Positions 40,912-49,167 of a stretch of 64,000 bases of DNA are shown piece by piece. The notes beneath the pieces are model-generated. The model was given only the letters and a program-made list of their open reading frames with translations, was not told the origin of the DNA and did not search any database. The DNA comes from Larkinella insperata (lineage in GTDB: Bacteria; Bacteroidota; Bacteroidia; Cytophagales; Spirosomataceae), in NCBI RefSeq assembly GCF_026248825.1, contig NZ_CP110973.1, positions 6,097,501 to 6,161,500 on the forward strand, given 5' to 3'. The position numbers and the translations under genes are program-made. How positions within the stretch are numbered: the first letter of the stretch is position 1; each line of letters opens with the position of its first letter.

Positions 40912-42300
40912 CTAGCGGTTTTCGGCCGGGGGTTGGCCCCGAAGCCGCCGTTCAATCTTCAGGATGGTTTGTGTCTGGTCGGTAATCCGGAAATGGTCAT
41001 CGGGCCGGTACCCAATCAGCCAGGCAATGCGATCGTCCGACACCAGCACTTGGGCCGCCTGCCGCTCGGCGACCGTTGCTTTCCGGTTTGTCAGAAAATT
41101 GCCGACGGTCTGGTTGCCTTTTACGCCCAGCGGCCGGAACCGATCTCCGTTTTGCCAGACCCGGATGGTCAGGGGCCATTGAATCCGCGTAGCGTCCAGG
41201 CAGGCAATGTTGGCATCCGCCGGTATTTGAAAGCCGTCTGAATATGGAATAAATTCAAAATAAAGCTCGTACTGCTCGGAAATGCTCAGGCTGTCGGCGG
41301 GCATTGCTTCCAGCACCAAAGCCTGCGCCGAAGCCGTCTGCTTGATTTGAATGATTAAAAAGTCGCGATCCCGGATGAGTTGGTGGGTGGTCGAGTAAAA
41401 TTGCTGCCCGAAGCCATCCAACCGTACGGCCCGCAATATATCTTCCAGTTGCGCGTACTGAAAACCGTACGGCTTCAGCCATTCCGATAATTGGTACTCC
41501 CATTCATCCAGCAGAAGAAGCTGCCCGATCGAAAGAAAGATTCCTTCCGGACGGAATTCAGCCAGCAGGTGCCACGACCGGCGGACCAGGGCATCGACCA
41601 GTCCGTCCGCCGACCGCAACCGGGCAACCGTCGTCTGCAAGGTCTCCAGCAGATTCGGGTTGATCTGTTTCAAAACCGGAACCACCTGGTGGCGCAGCCG
41701 GTTTCGGTGGTATTTGTCGGACGAGTTTGAACTGTCTTCCCGCCAGCTTATGCCACGGTCTTGGGCGTACGTTTCGATCTGAGCCCGGTCGGCAAACCAC
41801 AGCGGCCGGATGATCCGCCCCTGACGGACAGGAACCCCCTTGAGGCCGGTCAAGCCCGTTCCGCGCACCAGATTCAACAGGATAGTCTCCAGCACATCGT
41901 CCTGGTGGTGCGCCGTTGCGATACCGGCATACCCGAACTCGTCGGCTACCTGCTCAAACCAGGCATACCGCAGTTGCCGGGCGGCCATCTGGGTCGAGAT
42001 TCCCCGCGCTTCGGCCTCCTGCTTGGCCGCTAGCCGGATCGTGTGAAACCGGACACCGTGCTGTTCCGCCAGTTTCTGCACAAAAATTTCATCCCCGTCG
42101 GACTCGGTTGCTCGGAGCTGGAAGTTGACGTGGGCCATTCCATACCGCAATCCCGCCGACCGAAACAGCTCGGCCATCACCACCGAATCCAATCCTCCGC
42201 TAATTGTCAGCAGGATGCAATCAGTTTGGTCGAAAAGTTGTTGTGTGTTAATAAAGCTTAAAAACCGGCGCTCCAGCGCCCCGTTTTGCAGTAAAGCCAT
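40912..42300 (-). CDS. tilS: tRNA(Ile)-lysidine synthase
   Basis: 462 residues. Adds lysine to C34 of the CAU anticodon of tRNA-Ile2 so that it reads AUA. The PP-loop is TISGGLDSVVMAELF near residue 35. ATAHHQDDVLETILLNLVRGTGL and RPLWFADRAQIETYA are standard, and KYHRNRLRHQVVPVLKQINP confirms TilS. The C-terminal domains include KGNQTVGNFLTNRKATVAER. Divergent from the OstA-like gene. Confidence 0.94.
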   Translation of the reverse strand: MALLQNGALERRFLSFINTQQLFDQTDCILLTISGGLDSVVMAELFRSAGLRYGMAHVNFQLRATESDGDEIFVQKLAEQHGVRFHTIRLAAKQEAEARGISTQMAARQLRYAWFEQVADEFGYAGIATAHHQDDVLETILLNLVRGTGLTGLKGVPVRQGRIIRPLWFADRAQIETYAQDRGISWREDSSNSSDKYHRNRLRHQVVPVLKQINPNLLETLQTTVARLRSADGLVDALVRRSWHLLAEFRPEGIFLSIGQLLLLDEWEYQLSEWLKPYGFQYAQLEDILRAVRLDGFGQQFYSTTHQLIRDRDFLIIQIKQTASAQALVLEAMPADSLSISEQYELYFEFIPYSDGFQIPADANIACLDATRIQWPLTIRVWQNGDRFRPLGVKGNQTVGNFLTNRKATVAERQAAQVLVSDDRIAWLIGYRPDDHFRITDQTQTILKIERRLRGQPPAENR

Positions 42301-42482
42301 ACTTTTGTACTTGAATGTCTAAACCGATTCCGCGGCCCAGTCGGATTAGCTGGTACTCGACAACCGGGAAATATCCTAGTTAATCCTTTAATCGGCAGAA
42401 TCCAAGTCTAGACGGTTCAGAAGATTTTTTTTCCATGTTTCGCAACCCTTTGAATAAAACAAGCGTCTATAACAACAGAACG

Positions 42483-44411
42483 ATGAACAGGCTACTGGTT
42501 TGGTTACTGGTTTTGCTGGCAGGTACGGCAAACGCCCAAATCGGCAGTTCCCCGACTGGCGGTCCGAACGAGCTTGTGATTTTGAAACGCGCCGACCAAC
42601 TGGAAGGTCTGCAGTCGGGAACGGAAGAGATTCGGAAACTGATCGGCAACGTGCAGCTTCAGCAAAAAAACGTGCTGATGTACTGCGACTTAGCGATTCA
42701 GAACTTAACCACCAACGTCATCGAAGCCTACGGGAACGTGCGCATGACGCAGGGAGACACGCTGAGCGTTCGGGGGGATACCATGTTCTACTACGGGTCT
42801 ACGCGTCTGGCCAAAGTGACGGGCCGTACGGTGGTTCTGAAGGACCGCAAAATGACGCTGACAACCCGCCGTCTGGATTACGACCTGAGCACCGGCATCG
42901 CCTATTACCCCGTAAAGGGCCGGATTGTTGACCGGGAAAACATCCTGACCAGCCGCGAAGGGTATTACGACACCCGAACCAAGCTGTTTACTTTCCGTCA
43001 GGATGTTCGATTGGTCAACCCAAAGTATACGCTGACCGCTGATTCGTTGCTGTATAACTCGTTGAGTAAAATTGCCACATTTCAGGGACCGACCAAAATT
43101 GTGAGCAAGGAAGGGACACTGATGGCCAAAGACGGTGATTACAACACCGTGTCCCGCCTGTCGAACTTTCAGCGCCGGGCCACGATTGAAACTGAGAAAT
43201 ATACCCTGACGGGCGATACGTTGGTTGGCAACAACGCCAGTGACTTTTATACCGCTCGCGGTAACGTTGTGCTGGTGGCCAAAAATGATCAAACAACGCT
43301 GACGGGCGATTTCGGGCGGTACAACCGAAAAGCCGGGGTAGCCCGGATGACGGGGCACGCGCTCGTCAGGAGCGTAACCAAAGCCGATACAATGTTTATG
43401 CGGGCCGACACGCTCTGGTCATTCGAGCTGCCAAATCCGAAACGGATAAAAGGCAGCAAGACGGCCGATTCAACGTACCGGAGGCTGATTGGGCATAAGA
43501 ACGTGCTGGTTTTTAAGAGTGATTTGCAGAGTAAGTGTGATTCCATTGTGTACGAAACTGTCGATTCAACGATCTATTTTTTCCGGGATCCAATCGTGTG
43601 GAGCACTAATTATCAAATGGAAGGCGACTCTGTGACGGCTTTGTTAAAGAATAACCGAATCTATAAAATGTTACTTCGGGGCCATTCTTTCGTCATATCA
43701 CAGGACACGTTGCAGAATTTTAACCAGGTAAAAGGCCGGACGCTGACCGCATTTTTCGGGTATGATCCGCAGAAAGACCGCTCGGACATCGACCGGGTCA
43801 TTGTGGAAGGCAACGGAGAGAGCCTCTACTTTGCCGTCGACGACCAAAATAAAATGGTGGGCATGAACCGGGTGCTGTGCAGTAAAATGACCATTCGGTT
43901 TACCGACCGCAAAGTGAAAAAGATTAGTTTCTACGGACAACCTGATTCAAAACTAGTACCTCCGCAGGAACTGAAGGAAGCGGAAAAGAAGCTGGATGGC
44001 TTTAACTGGCGCATCGCCGAACGACCGACGAAAGCACGTTTGCTTGGCTTACCGGAACCGTCGGCGGGTGGGCCAATCAGCTCGAGAACCAACCCGGGTA
44101 AAGAGGGTCCGGCTCCGGCGGAGGCTTCCGCAACGCTGAAACGGGAAGTGCCGGTTGGCGAATCGAAGTTGAAGGGCTTGATTCGAAAGACGTCGGCCAG
44201 CCCGGATACAAAAGCAGCGGTTCAGGCAGGGTCTGCGACCCAAAAAACCGTCAGCCCGGTTACGAAAAAAAATTCTCAACCCGCAGACAGCGTATCTACC
44301 GGAACAGTAAAAGCAGTCAACACCGGCACGCAACCCGTAAGCTCCCCGGCAGCAGAAAGCGACCTGGAACGGGAGCTTAACAAGAAGCCGGTTCGCAAGA
44401 AAGGTAATTAA
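42483..44411 (+). CDS. OstA-like LPS export protein (LptA/LptD N-domain related)
   Basis: 642 residues from ATG 42483 (MNRLLVWLLVLLAGTANAQ, signal peptide); the frame begins at 42435 without a leader. Repeated beta-jellyroll pattern of OstA domains: IRKLIGNVQLQQKNVLMYCDLA, VIEAYGNVRMTQGDTLSVRGD, LTADSLLYNSLSKIATFQGPT, YTARGNVVLVAKNDQTTLTGD. A low-complexity Ala/Pro/Lys-rich tail covers about 525-642. It likely forms part of the periplasmic bridge carrying LPS. LptC is encoded about 8 kb away at 52447. The tail has no clear barrel, so it is not full-length LptD. Confidence 0.87.
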   Translation: MNRLLVWLLVLLAGTANAQIGSSPTGGPNELVILKRADQLEGLQSGTEEIRKLIGNVQLQQKNVLMYCDLAIQNLTTNVIEAYGNVRMTQGDTLSVRGDTMFYYGSTRLAKVTGRTVVLKDRKMTLTTRRLDYDLSTGIAYYPVKGRIVDRENILTSREGYYDTRTKLFTFRQDVRLVNPKYTLTADSLLYNSLSKIATFQGPTKIVSKEGTLMAKDGDYNTVSRLSNFQRRATIETEKYTLTGDTLVGNNASDFYTARGNVVLVAKNDQTTLTGDFGRYNRKAGVARMTGHALVRSVTKADTMFMRADTLWSFELPNPKRIKGSKTADSTYRRLIGHKNVLVFKSDLQSKCDSIVYETVDSTIYFFRDPIVWSTNYQMEGDSVTALLKNNRIYKMLLRGHSFVISQDTLQNFNQVKGRTLTAFFGYDPQKDRSDIDRVIVEGNGESLYFAVDDQNKMVGMNRVLCSKMTIRFTDRKVKKISFYGQPDSKLVPPQELKEAEKKLDGFNWRIAERPTKARLLGLPEPSAGGPISSRTNPGKEGPAPAEASATLKREVPVGESKLKGLIRKTSASPDTKAAVQAGSATQKTVSPVTKKNSQPADSVSTGTVKAVNTGTQPVSSPAAESDLERELNKKPVRKKGN

Positions 44412-44528
44412 AAGTCAGTCTGGTATTTATAAATATTTTTTTGAAACTCTTTTAAACCTTTAGGTTACTGGAAGGTTCTAATTGATAAAAAAGAAGTTAG
44501 CACTAGCAATTTTTCGAGTTTGCGGTCG

Positions 44529-44558
44529 TTGACTTTCCCGATTTTTTAAATATGTTTG
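44529..44558 (+). promoter_or_regulatory. Promoter of the T9SS-cargo gene
   Basis: TTG at 44529-44531, 19 bp, then TATGTTTG at 44551-44558. Both elements match the Bacteroidota consensus with normal spacing, 41 nt before the ATG. The best promoter match in the window. Confidence 0.65.
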
Positions 44559-44599
44559 TGATGGGGTAATATATCCACCCAATTATTGCATGGATTTTT

Positions 44600-45244
44600 A
44601 TGAAACAACCTGTACGTCTATATGCCTGGTTAACCGGACTAGTCTTTCTGGTATCGCAGAGCCTGTTGGCTCAAACCGATAGCAGCAAGCCCAAGAGTCG
44701 GTTGGAGCTGGGGCAAAAACCAGCCCCGACCAGCCGTGTTATCCATTCCCGCAATTTCCCGTTCTTGAAGCATCCTACAGTTGCCAGCCTGGATCGGGGC
44801 GTAACGGTTCAGAAAAATACCGCGATCAATCAATACTACCGGAATCAACTGCTGAATGCTACCACCACTAAAACGGCTCGTGCAACCGGCACGGAATCCA
44901 GCAACGTAGCAACCCCTGAGAACCGCCAGATATCAGCCGAGGAAACCCGAAAAAGTGACAAAGACTTCATGTATTCGAATGACCAGATTACGGTGTCTAA
45001 CATCTACCCTAATCCGGCCAACGAATTTGCCGAGATTGATTACAAAATCACTGGTAACGTTAAAGATGCCAAGCTGACGTTCTACAATGTGCTAGGAGCT
45101 CAGGTAGCTGATCATACGTTGGATGGCAACGAAGGCAAAGTCCGGATTGTAACCCGAGACATGAATTCTGGACTATACTTTTATCGGTTATCCATCGATA
45201 ATCAAAAGATTGTTACGAAAAAATTAATGGTCAGCCACCAGTAG
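44600..45244 (+). CDS. T9SS type A sorting domain-containing protein
   Basis: 214 residues. Signal peptide MKQPVRLYAWLTGLVFLVSQ ending near SLLAQ. A middle section of about 100 residues is rich in Ser, Thr, Asn and Lys and matches nothing I know. The C-terminal about 80 residues are a type A sorting domain: VSNIYPNPANEFAEIDYKI, LTFYNVLGAQVADHTL, SGLYFYRLSIDNQKIVTKKLMV. Such domains direct proteins through the type IX system to the cell surface. The functional part is unusually small, so the mature protein may be structural. A strong promoter precedes it and a strong terminator follows, so it is a single-gene unit. Confidence 0.88.
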   Translation: MKQPVRLYAWLTGLVFLVSQSLLAQTDSSKPKSRLELGQKPAPTSRVIHSRNFPFLKHPTVASLDRGVTVQKNTAINQYYRNQLLNATTTKTARATGTESSNVATPENRQISAEETRKSDKDFMYSNDQITVSNIYPNPANEFAEIDYKITGNVKDAKLTFYNVLGAQVADHTLDGNEGKVRIVTRDMNSGLYFYRLSIDNQKIVTKKLMVSHQ

Positions 45245-45262
45245 TACCATCATTATCTCCAG

Positions 45263-45302
45263 AATAAGCAGTAAACAGCAGCCTGTTTACTGCTTATTTT
45301 TT
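45263..45302 (+). terminator. Terminator of the T9SS-cargo gene
   Basis: AATAAGCAGTAAACAG (45263-45278) with its exact complement at 45283-45298, loop CAGC, then a TTTTTT run. Perfect 16-bp stem. Confidence 0.93.
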
Positions 45303-45370
45303 AACAGGGATCTTTCCCGGATTCTGCACTATTTCCCCCCCGTAATCGTTACTCTTACAGAGATTTTTAT

Positions 45371-45378
45371 TAATTTTG
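45371..45378 (+). promoter_or_regulatory. Candidate -7 box of the bamD cluster, nearly leaderless
   Basis: TAATTTTG, exact TAnnTTTG, ends 6 nt before the bamD ATG at 45385. A weak -33 (TTA at 45349-45351) is 19 bp upstream. If used, transcription would start at or within a base or two of the start codon. Confidence 0.5.
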
Positions 45379-45384
45379 CATACT

Positions 45385-46269
45385 ATGCAGCATTGTTTGA
45401 AAGCAAGTACTTTAGTAGTTGCGTTGCTGATGCTTTTTGCATCATGCAGCCCGTTTCAGAAATTACAGAAAACGGGCACGGACGAACAAAAATACCAAGC
45501 GGCCGTTGCCTATTTCAAGAAAGGCGAATTTTACAAAGCGGGTTTGTTATTTGAGGAGTTGATTCCCATTTTAAAAGGAAGCACGGAGTCTGAAATGGCC
45601 CAGTTTTACCGGGCTCACTGCGAATACCAGCAGCAGAACTACCAACTCTCGGCGTTTCATTTCAAGCAATTTTACGAAACCTTTGCCCGAAGCGATTATG
45701 CCCACGAAGCGATGTATTTTTATGCGCTTTCCCTGTATAAAGATTCGCCAAATTATAACTTAGATCAATCGAACACACTGACGGCCATGGCCGCCCTGCA
45801 GGATTTTATCAATGCCAACCCGCAGAGTCCCTTCCGTCAGGAATGTACCCAATACATCACCGACCTGCGTAACAAGCTTGAACTAAAGGCCTACGATAAG
45901 GCCAAACTCTACTATAAAACCAGCGCGGCTAATATTGCTAATTACCGTTCATCGGTGGTGTCGATTACCAACTTTTTGCGTGAATATCCTGATTCAAAAT
46001 ACAACCAGGAACTGGCTTACCTGCGGGTGGATGCTCAATACAATTTGGCTAAAAATAGCTTCGCAGATAAGTTAAAGGAACGCCACCAGGATGTGGTTAC
46101 CTATTACCTAGCTTTGGTTGATAAGTTTCCGAAAAGCCCGGATCTCAAAAAGGCCGAACGCATGTACGAAGACAGCCGGGCAGAGTTGGAAAAAATCGCT
46201 ACCCAGGAAAAAGAAAAACAAAATCAGCAGCAAAAGCCCGCAAAAGTTACTGCGACGGCCTCTAATTAA
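45385..46269 (+). CDS. bamD: Outer membrane protein assembly factor BamD
   Basis: 294 residues, lipoprotein with signal MQHCLKASTLVVALLMLFAS and lipobox Cys in FASC. TPR repeats fill the rest: DEQKYQAAVAYFKKGEFYKAGLLFEEL, EMAQFYRAHCEYQQQNYQLSA, HEAMYFYALSLYKDSPNYN. It is the second essential component of the BAM complex, next to BamA. The Lys/Gln-rich tail (KEKQNQQQKPAK) is not conserved. It heads a rightward cluster with rpoZ, coaBC, porD and recN, a common Bacteroidota order. Confidence 0.93.
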   Translation: MQHCLKASTLVVALLMLFASCSPFQKLQKTGTDEQKYQAAVAYFKKGEFYKAGLLFEELIPILKGSTESEMAQFYRAHCEYQQQNYQLSAFHFKQFYETFARSDYAHEAMYFYALSLYKDSPNYNLDQSNTLTAMAALQDFINANPQSPFRQECTQYITDLRNKLELKAYDKAKLYYKTSAANIANYRSSVVSITNFLREYPDSKYNQELAYLRVDAQYNLAKNSFADKLKERHQDVVTYYLALVDKFPKSPDLKKAERMYEDSRAELEKIATQEKEKQNQQQKPAKVTATASN

Positions 46270-46330
46270 ACAATCTGTGCGGCAACAGACGAGCTGTTGG
46301 TCGCATTCGTTCATAAAACAAAAGACAACT

Positions 46331-46651
46331 ATGGCAAGTAATCCTTCTCTCATCACCCGTGACACTGATAAGATTGCGGCAGCAACGGGTAATCTGTATG
46401 AATCCGTATCGATCATTTCGAAACGGGCCCGGCAGATTTCGAGTAAAATGAAAGAAGAACTCAGCAATAAATTATCAGAGTTTGCTTCGGCAGTCGACAA
46501 CCTGGAGGAAGTGTTTGAGAACCGCGAGCAGATCGAAATTTCGAAATACTACGAGCGCCTTCCCAAACCGACAACCGTAGCAACGGATGAGTTTCTGGAA
46601 GGAAAGCTGCAATGGCGGACGGTCGACGAAGAAACCTCGAACACCCTGTAA
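46331..46651 (+). CDS. rpoZ: DNA-directed RNA polymerase subunit omega (Bacteroidota form)
   Basis: 106 residues from ATG 46331 (MASNPSLITRDTDKIAAATGN). LYESVSIISKRARQISSKMKEEL corresponds to the omega/Rpb6 helix with the conserved AR motif. The rest, SNKLSEFASAVDNLEEVFENREQIEISKYYERLPKP, is typical of the Bacteroidota family. It assists assembly of the RNA polymerase beta-prime subunit. Position between bamD and coaBC is conserved in the phylum and supports the call. Confidence 0.88.
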   Translation: MASNPSLITRDTDKIAAATGNLYESVSIISKRARQISSKMKEELSNKLSEFASAVDNLEEVFENREQIEISKYYERLPKPTTVATDEFLEGKLQWRTVDEETSNTL

Positions 46652-46668
46652 TTCTACCGTATCAACAA

Positions 46669-46743
46669 GAACCGGGGAAGCACAGAGATCACGGAGAAAC
46701 GCCACCAGCGCCCTCTCTTTTGATCTTTGCGCTTCCCCGGTTC
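46669..46743. repeat. Imperfect palindrome between rpoZ and coaBC
   Basis: GAACCGGGGAAGC at 46669-46681 and GCTTCCCCGGTTC at 46731-46743 are a perfect 13-bp inverted repeat. Inside, CACAGAGATCACGGAGA pairs in part with TCTCTTTTGATCTTTGCG, so the whole 75 bp could fold as one imperfect hairpin. It resembles the dispersed CACAGAG/CACGGAG repeats of many bacterial genomes. It could end part of the bamD-rpoZ transcript. Confidence 0.7.
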
Positions 46744-46768
46744 ATTTGTGTTTTTACCACCTGAAAGG

Positions 46769-47995
46769 ATGTCGAACTTAAGCGGGAAAAAGATTCTGCT
46801 GGGCGTTACGGGAAGCATCGCGGCTTACAAATCGGCCTTGTTGATCCGGCTGTTGGTTAAACTCGGCGCAGAGGTGCAGGTCGTTATGACCCCGGCCGCC
46901 AAAGATTTCATTACTCCGCTGACGCTGGCGACCCTGTCAAAACGGCCGGTTTATTCGGATTTTTTCGATACGGCCTCAGGGGATCAGGGAGATGGACACT
47001 GGAACAATCACGTTGAACTCGCTCTGTGGGCCGATCTGATCGTGATCGCTCCAGTTTCGGCGCACACGCTGGCCAAACTGGCCCACGGTTTTTGCGATGA
47101 TTTGTTGTCAGCCGTTTACCTGTCGGCCAAGTGCCCGGTTTTTCTGGCTCCGGCGATGGATTTGGACATGTACCGTCATCCAACGACCCTGGAAAATCTC
47201 CGTCGGCTCGACTCGTTTGGCAACCGGCTGATTCAGGCCGAACACGGTGAACTGGCGAGCGGTCTGGTGGGGGAAGGCCGGTTGGCCGAACCGGAGCACA
47301 TCGTTCAGGACCTGGAACGGCATCTGGCCCAACGCCCGATTTTCAGACACAAGCGGGTTCTCATCACGGCTGGTCCAACGCAGGAAGCCATTGATCCCGT
47401 TCGGTTCATCAGTAATCATTCCAGCGGCAAAATGGGCTACGCGATAGCCCGGGCTTTTGCTCACGCTGGTGCCGAAGTGACGCTTGTGAGCGGGCCTACG
47501 GTGTTGCCCCTACCCGACCCAATGGTCCGGCGGATTTCGGTGCGTTCGGCCCGGGAAATGTACGAAGCGACGGCGGAAGAGTTTTCCAAGGCCCACGTGA
47601 TTATTCTGGCTGCTGCCGTAGCCGACTATACACCGCTTCATCCGGCGGATCAAAAGATAAAAAAGAAGGAAACGGCCTTTTCGCTGGAAATGACAAAAAC
47701 CGTTGATATTGCCGCCACGCTGGGACAACAGAAACGGCCGGACCAAATTACCGTGGGGTTTGCCTTGGAAACCAACGATGAGTTGGCCAATGCGACGACC
47801 AAGCTTCGGGCCAAAAACTTTGATTTTATCGTTCTGAATTCTTTACGGGATCAGGGTGCTGGTTTCGGACACGATACCAACAAAATTACCGTTATTGATA
47901 AAGACGAACGGGTTTACGAATTTGATCTGAAATCCAAGGACAAAGTGGCCGAAGATTTGCTAAATCTCGTTCAGGAACAGCTCTTGATGGTATGA
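46769..47995 (+). CDS. coaBC: Phosphopantothenoylcysteine decarboxylase / phosphopantothenate-cysteine ligase
   Basis: 408 residues from ATG 46769 (MSNLSGKKILLGVTGSIAAYK), preceded by GAAAGG. The N-terminal CoaC flavoprotein part (about 1-190) has the catalytic His in NNHVELALWADL and the substrate loop LAPAMDLDMY. The C-terminal CoaB part has LITAGPTQEAIDPVRFISNHSSG and the lysine motif KIKKKE. It joins cysteine to phosphopantothenate and decarboxylates it in CoA synthesis. coaX, the first step, is in the same window at 54365. It overlaps porD by 4 bp (ATGA). Confidence 0.95.
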   Translation: MSNLSGKKILLGVTGSIAAYKSALLIRLLVKLGAEVQVVMTPAAKDFITPLTLATLSKRPVYSDFFDTASGDQGDGHWNNHVELALWADLIVIAPVSAHTLAKLAHGFCDDLLSAVYLSAKCPVFLAPAMDLDMYRHPTTLENLRRLDSFGNRLIQAEHGELASGLVGEGRLAEPEHIVQDLERHLAQRPIFRHKRVLITAGPTQEAIDPVRFISNHSSGKMGYAIARAFAHAGAEVTLVSGPTVLPLPDPMVRRISVRSAREMYEATAEEFSKAHVIILAAAVADYTPLHPADQKIKKKETAFSLEMTKTVDIAATLGQQKRPDQITVGFALETNDELANATTKLRAKNFDFIVLNSLRDQGAGFGHDTNKITVIDKDERVYEFDLKSKDKVAEDLLNLVQEQLLMV

Positions 47996-48912
47996 AACTC
48001 CGAATGATAGTTTTGATTTTAGTGGTGCTGGGCGGCCTGTCGCCCCGCAGGGGTCTGGCTCAGGAACTCAACTGCCAGGTGACGGTCAATTTCAACCAGG
48101 CTAATTCGGCCCAGGTGACGGATCGGCAGATTTTCCCGCAGATGCAGGCTTTTATCACAGATTTCATGAACAACCGGCGTTGGACCAGCGACGCCTTTAA
48201 TCCGGAGGAACGCATCAACTGCAAGCTGGTGATCGATATCCTGAAAGTGCCCGCCCAGAACTATTACGAAGGGCGCGCCCAGGTCATTGTGACCCGCCCG
48301 GTCTACGGCAGCAATTACGAGACGGTTACGCTTCGGTACATCGACAACGCGTTTAACTTCCCGTATCGGCAGAGTGATCCCATGTATTTCAACGAGAATT
48401 CGTACCAAAACGAACTCACCTCGCTGCTGGCTTTTCACGCGCTTATTATGCTGGGCGTTGATTACGATTCGTTTAGCAAGCAGGGCGGAAAGCTCTTTTT
48501 TCAGCGGGCTTACAACGTGATGTCACTGGCCAATCAGAGTGCCGTCGGCGGGGGTGCGTGGGGGGCGCAGGGCGATATCCGGAACCGATACTGGTTAATT
48601 GAGAATCTTCAAAGTCAACAATTTGTTCCTTACCACGAAGCGTTGTATACTTACCACCGCCAGGCACTGGACAATTTTACGGCCAACCCCGCCGGTTCGC
48701 GCCAGCAGGTTCTGGAGGTTTTAGGGGCTATCCGGCAGGTAAGCCAGCAGCGGCCTAACTCCGTGGTTATCAACACGTTTTTCGACGCCAAAGGAGAAGA
48801 ATTATTTAATATTATGAACGAAGGATCCCGCGAGGACCGGCAGAAAGCTTTTACGCTGCTGTCGACGCTTGATCCGGCTAAAACCGAAGTTTACCGAAAG
48901 CTACTCCGATAA
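47992..48912 (+). CDS. porD: PorD/DUF4835 family T9SS protein
   Basis: 306 residues. Signal peptide MKLRMIVLILVVLGGLSPRRGLAQ. ELNCQVTVNFNQ near the N-terminus and the pairs NCKLVIDILKVPAQNYYEGRAQV, RPVYGSNYETVTLRYIDNAFNF, ELTSLLAFHALIMLGVDYDSF and GGKLFFQRAYNVMSLANQS are typical of DUF4835, the PorD family of the type IX secretion system. The exact role of PorD is not settled. The start overlaps the coaBC stop as ATGA, so translation is coupled. The phylum-wide coaBC-porD-recN order supports it. Confidence 0.88.
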   Translation: MKLRMIVLILVVLGGLSPRRGLAQELNCQVTVNFNQANSAQVTDRQIFPQMQAFITDFMNNRRWTSDAFNPEERINCKLVIDILKVPAQNYYEGRAQVIVTRPVYGSNYETVTLRYIDNAFNFPYRQSDPMYFNENSYQNELTSLLAFHALIMLGVDYDSFSKQGGKLFFQRAYNVMSLANQSAVGGGAWGAQGDIRNRYWLIENLQSQQFVPYHEALYTYHRQALDNFTANPAGSRQQVLEVLGAIRQVSQQRPNSVVINTFFDAKGEELFNIMNEGSREDRQKAFTLLSTLDPAKTEVYRKLLR

Positions 48913-48915
48913 TTC

Positions 48916-49158
48916 ATGGGTAAACGATTAATTCGCGTTCGGGCAACGGAAATTCTAAACGATCGTTTGGCCGAACGGGTTACCAAATTAGTAAATGCCG
49001 AAGTAGATGTTGTTTTCATCGACGGCCGGACGCTCCACGGTCGACTCCTCGGTATTCAGGGCGTTGAGTTGTCGGTGCGTGACAATCGGGGGCACGGGCA
49101 TACCGTTCCGATTGCAACCGTCGACGAAGTCATTCTGGACGAAAAAGCTCTTTTTTAG
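48916..49158 (+). CDS. Small protein of unknown function, possible Sm-like fold
   Basis: 80 residues, 3 bp after porD and 9 bp before recN, so part of the operon. The N-terminal half (LIRVRATEILNDRLAERVTK) looks helical. The C-terminal half alternates short strands with turns: VDVVFIDGRTLHGRLL, GIQGVELSVRDNRGHG, TVPIATVDEVILDE. That pattern, with an F.DGR..HGRL start and a VDEVILDE end, resembles the Sm/LSm (Hfq, YlxS/RimP C-domain) barrel. The resemblance is by eye only. Codon use and spacing say it is a real gene. No function is claimed. Confidence 0.75.
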   Translation: MGKRLIRVRATEILNDRLAERVTKLVNAEVDVVFIDGRTLHGRLLGIQGVELSVRDNRGHGHTVPIATVDEVILDEKALF

Positions 49159-49167
49159 AATTGTGTT

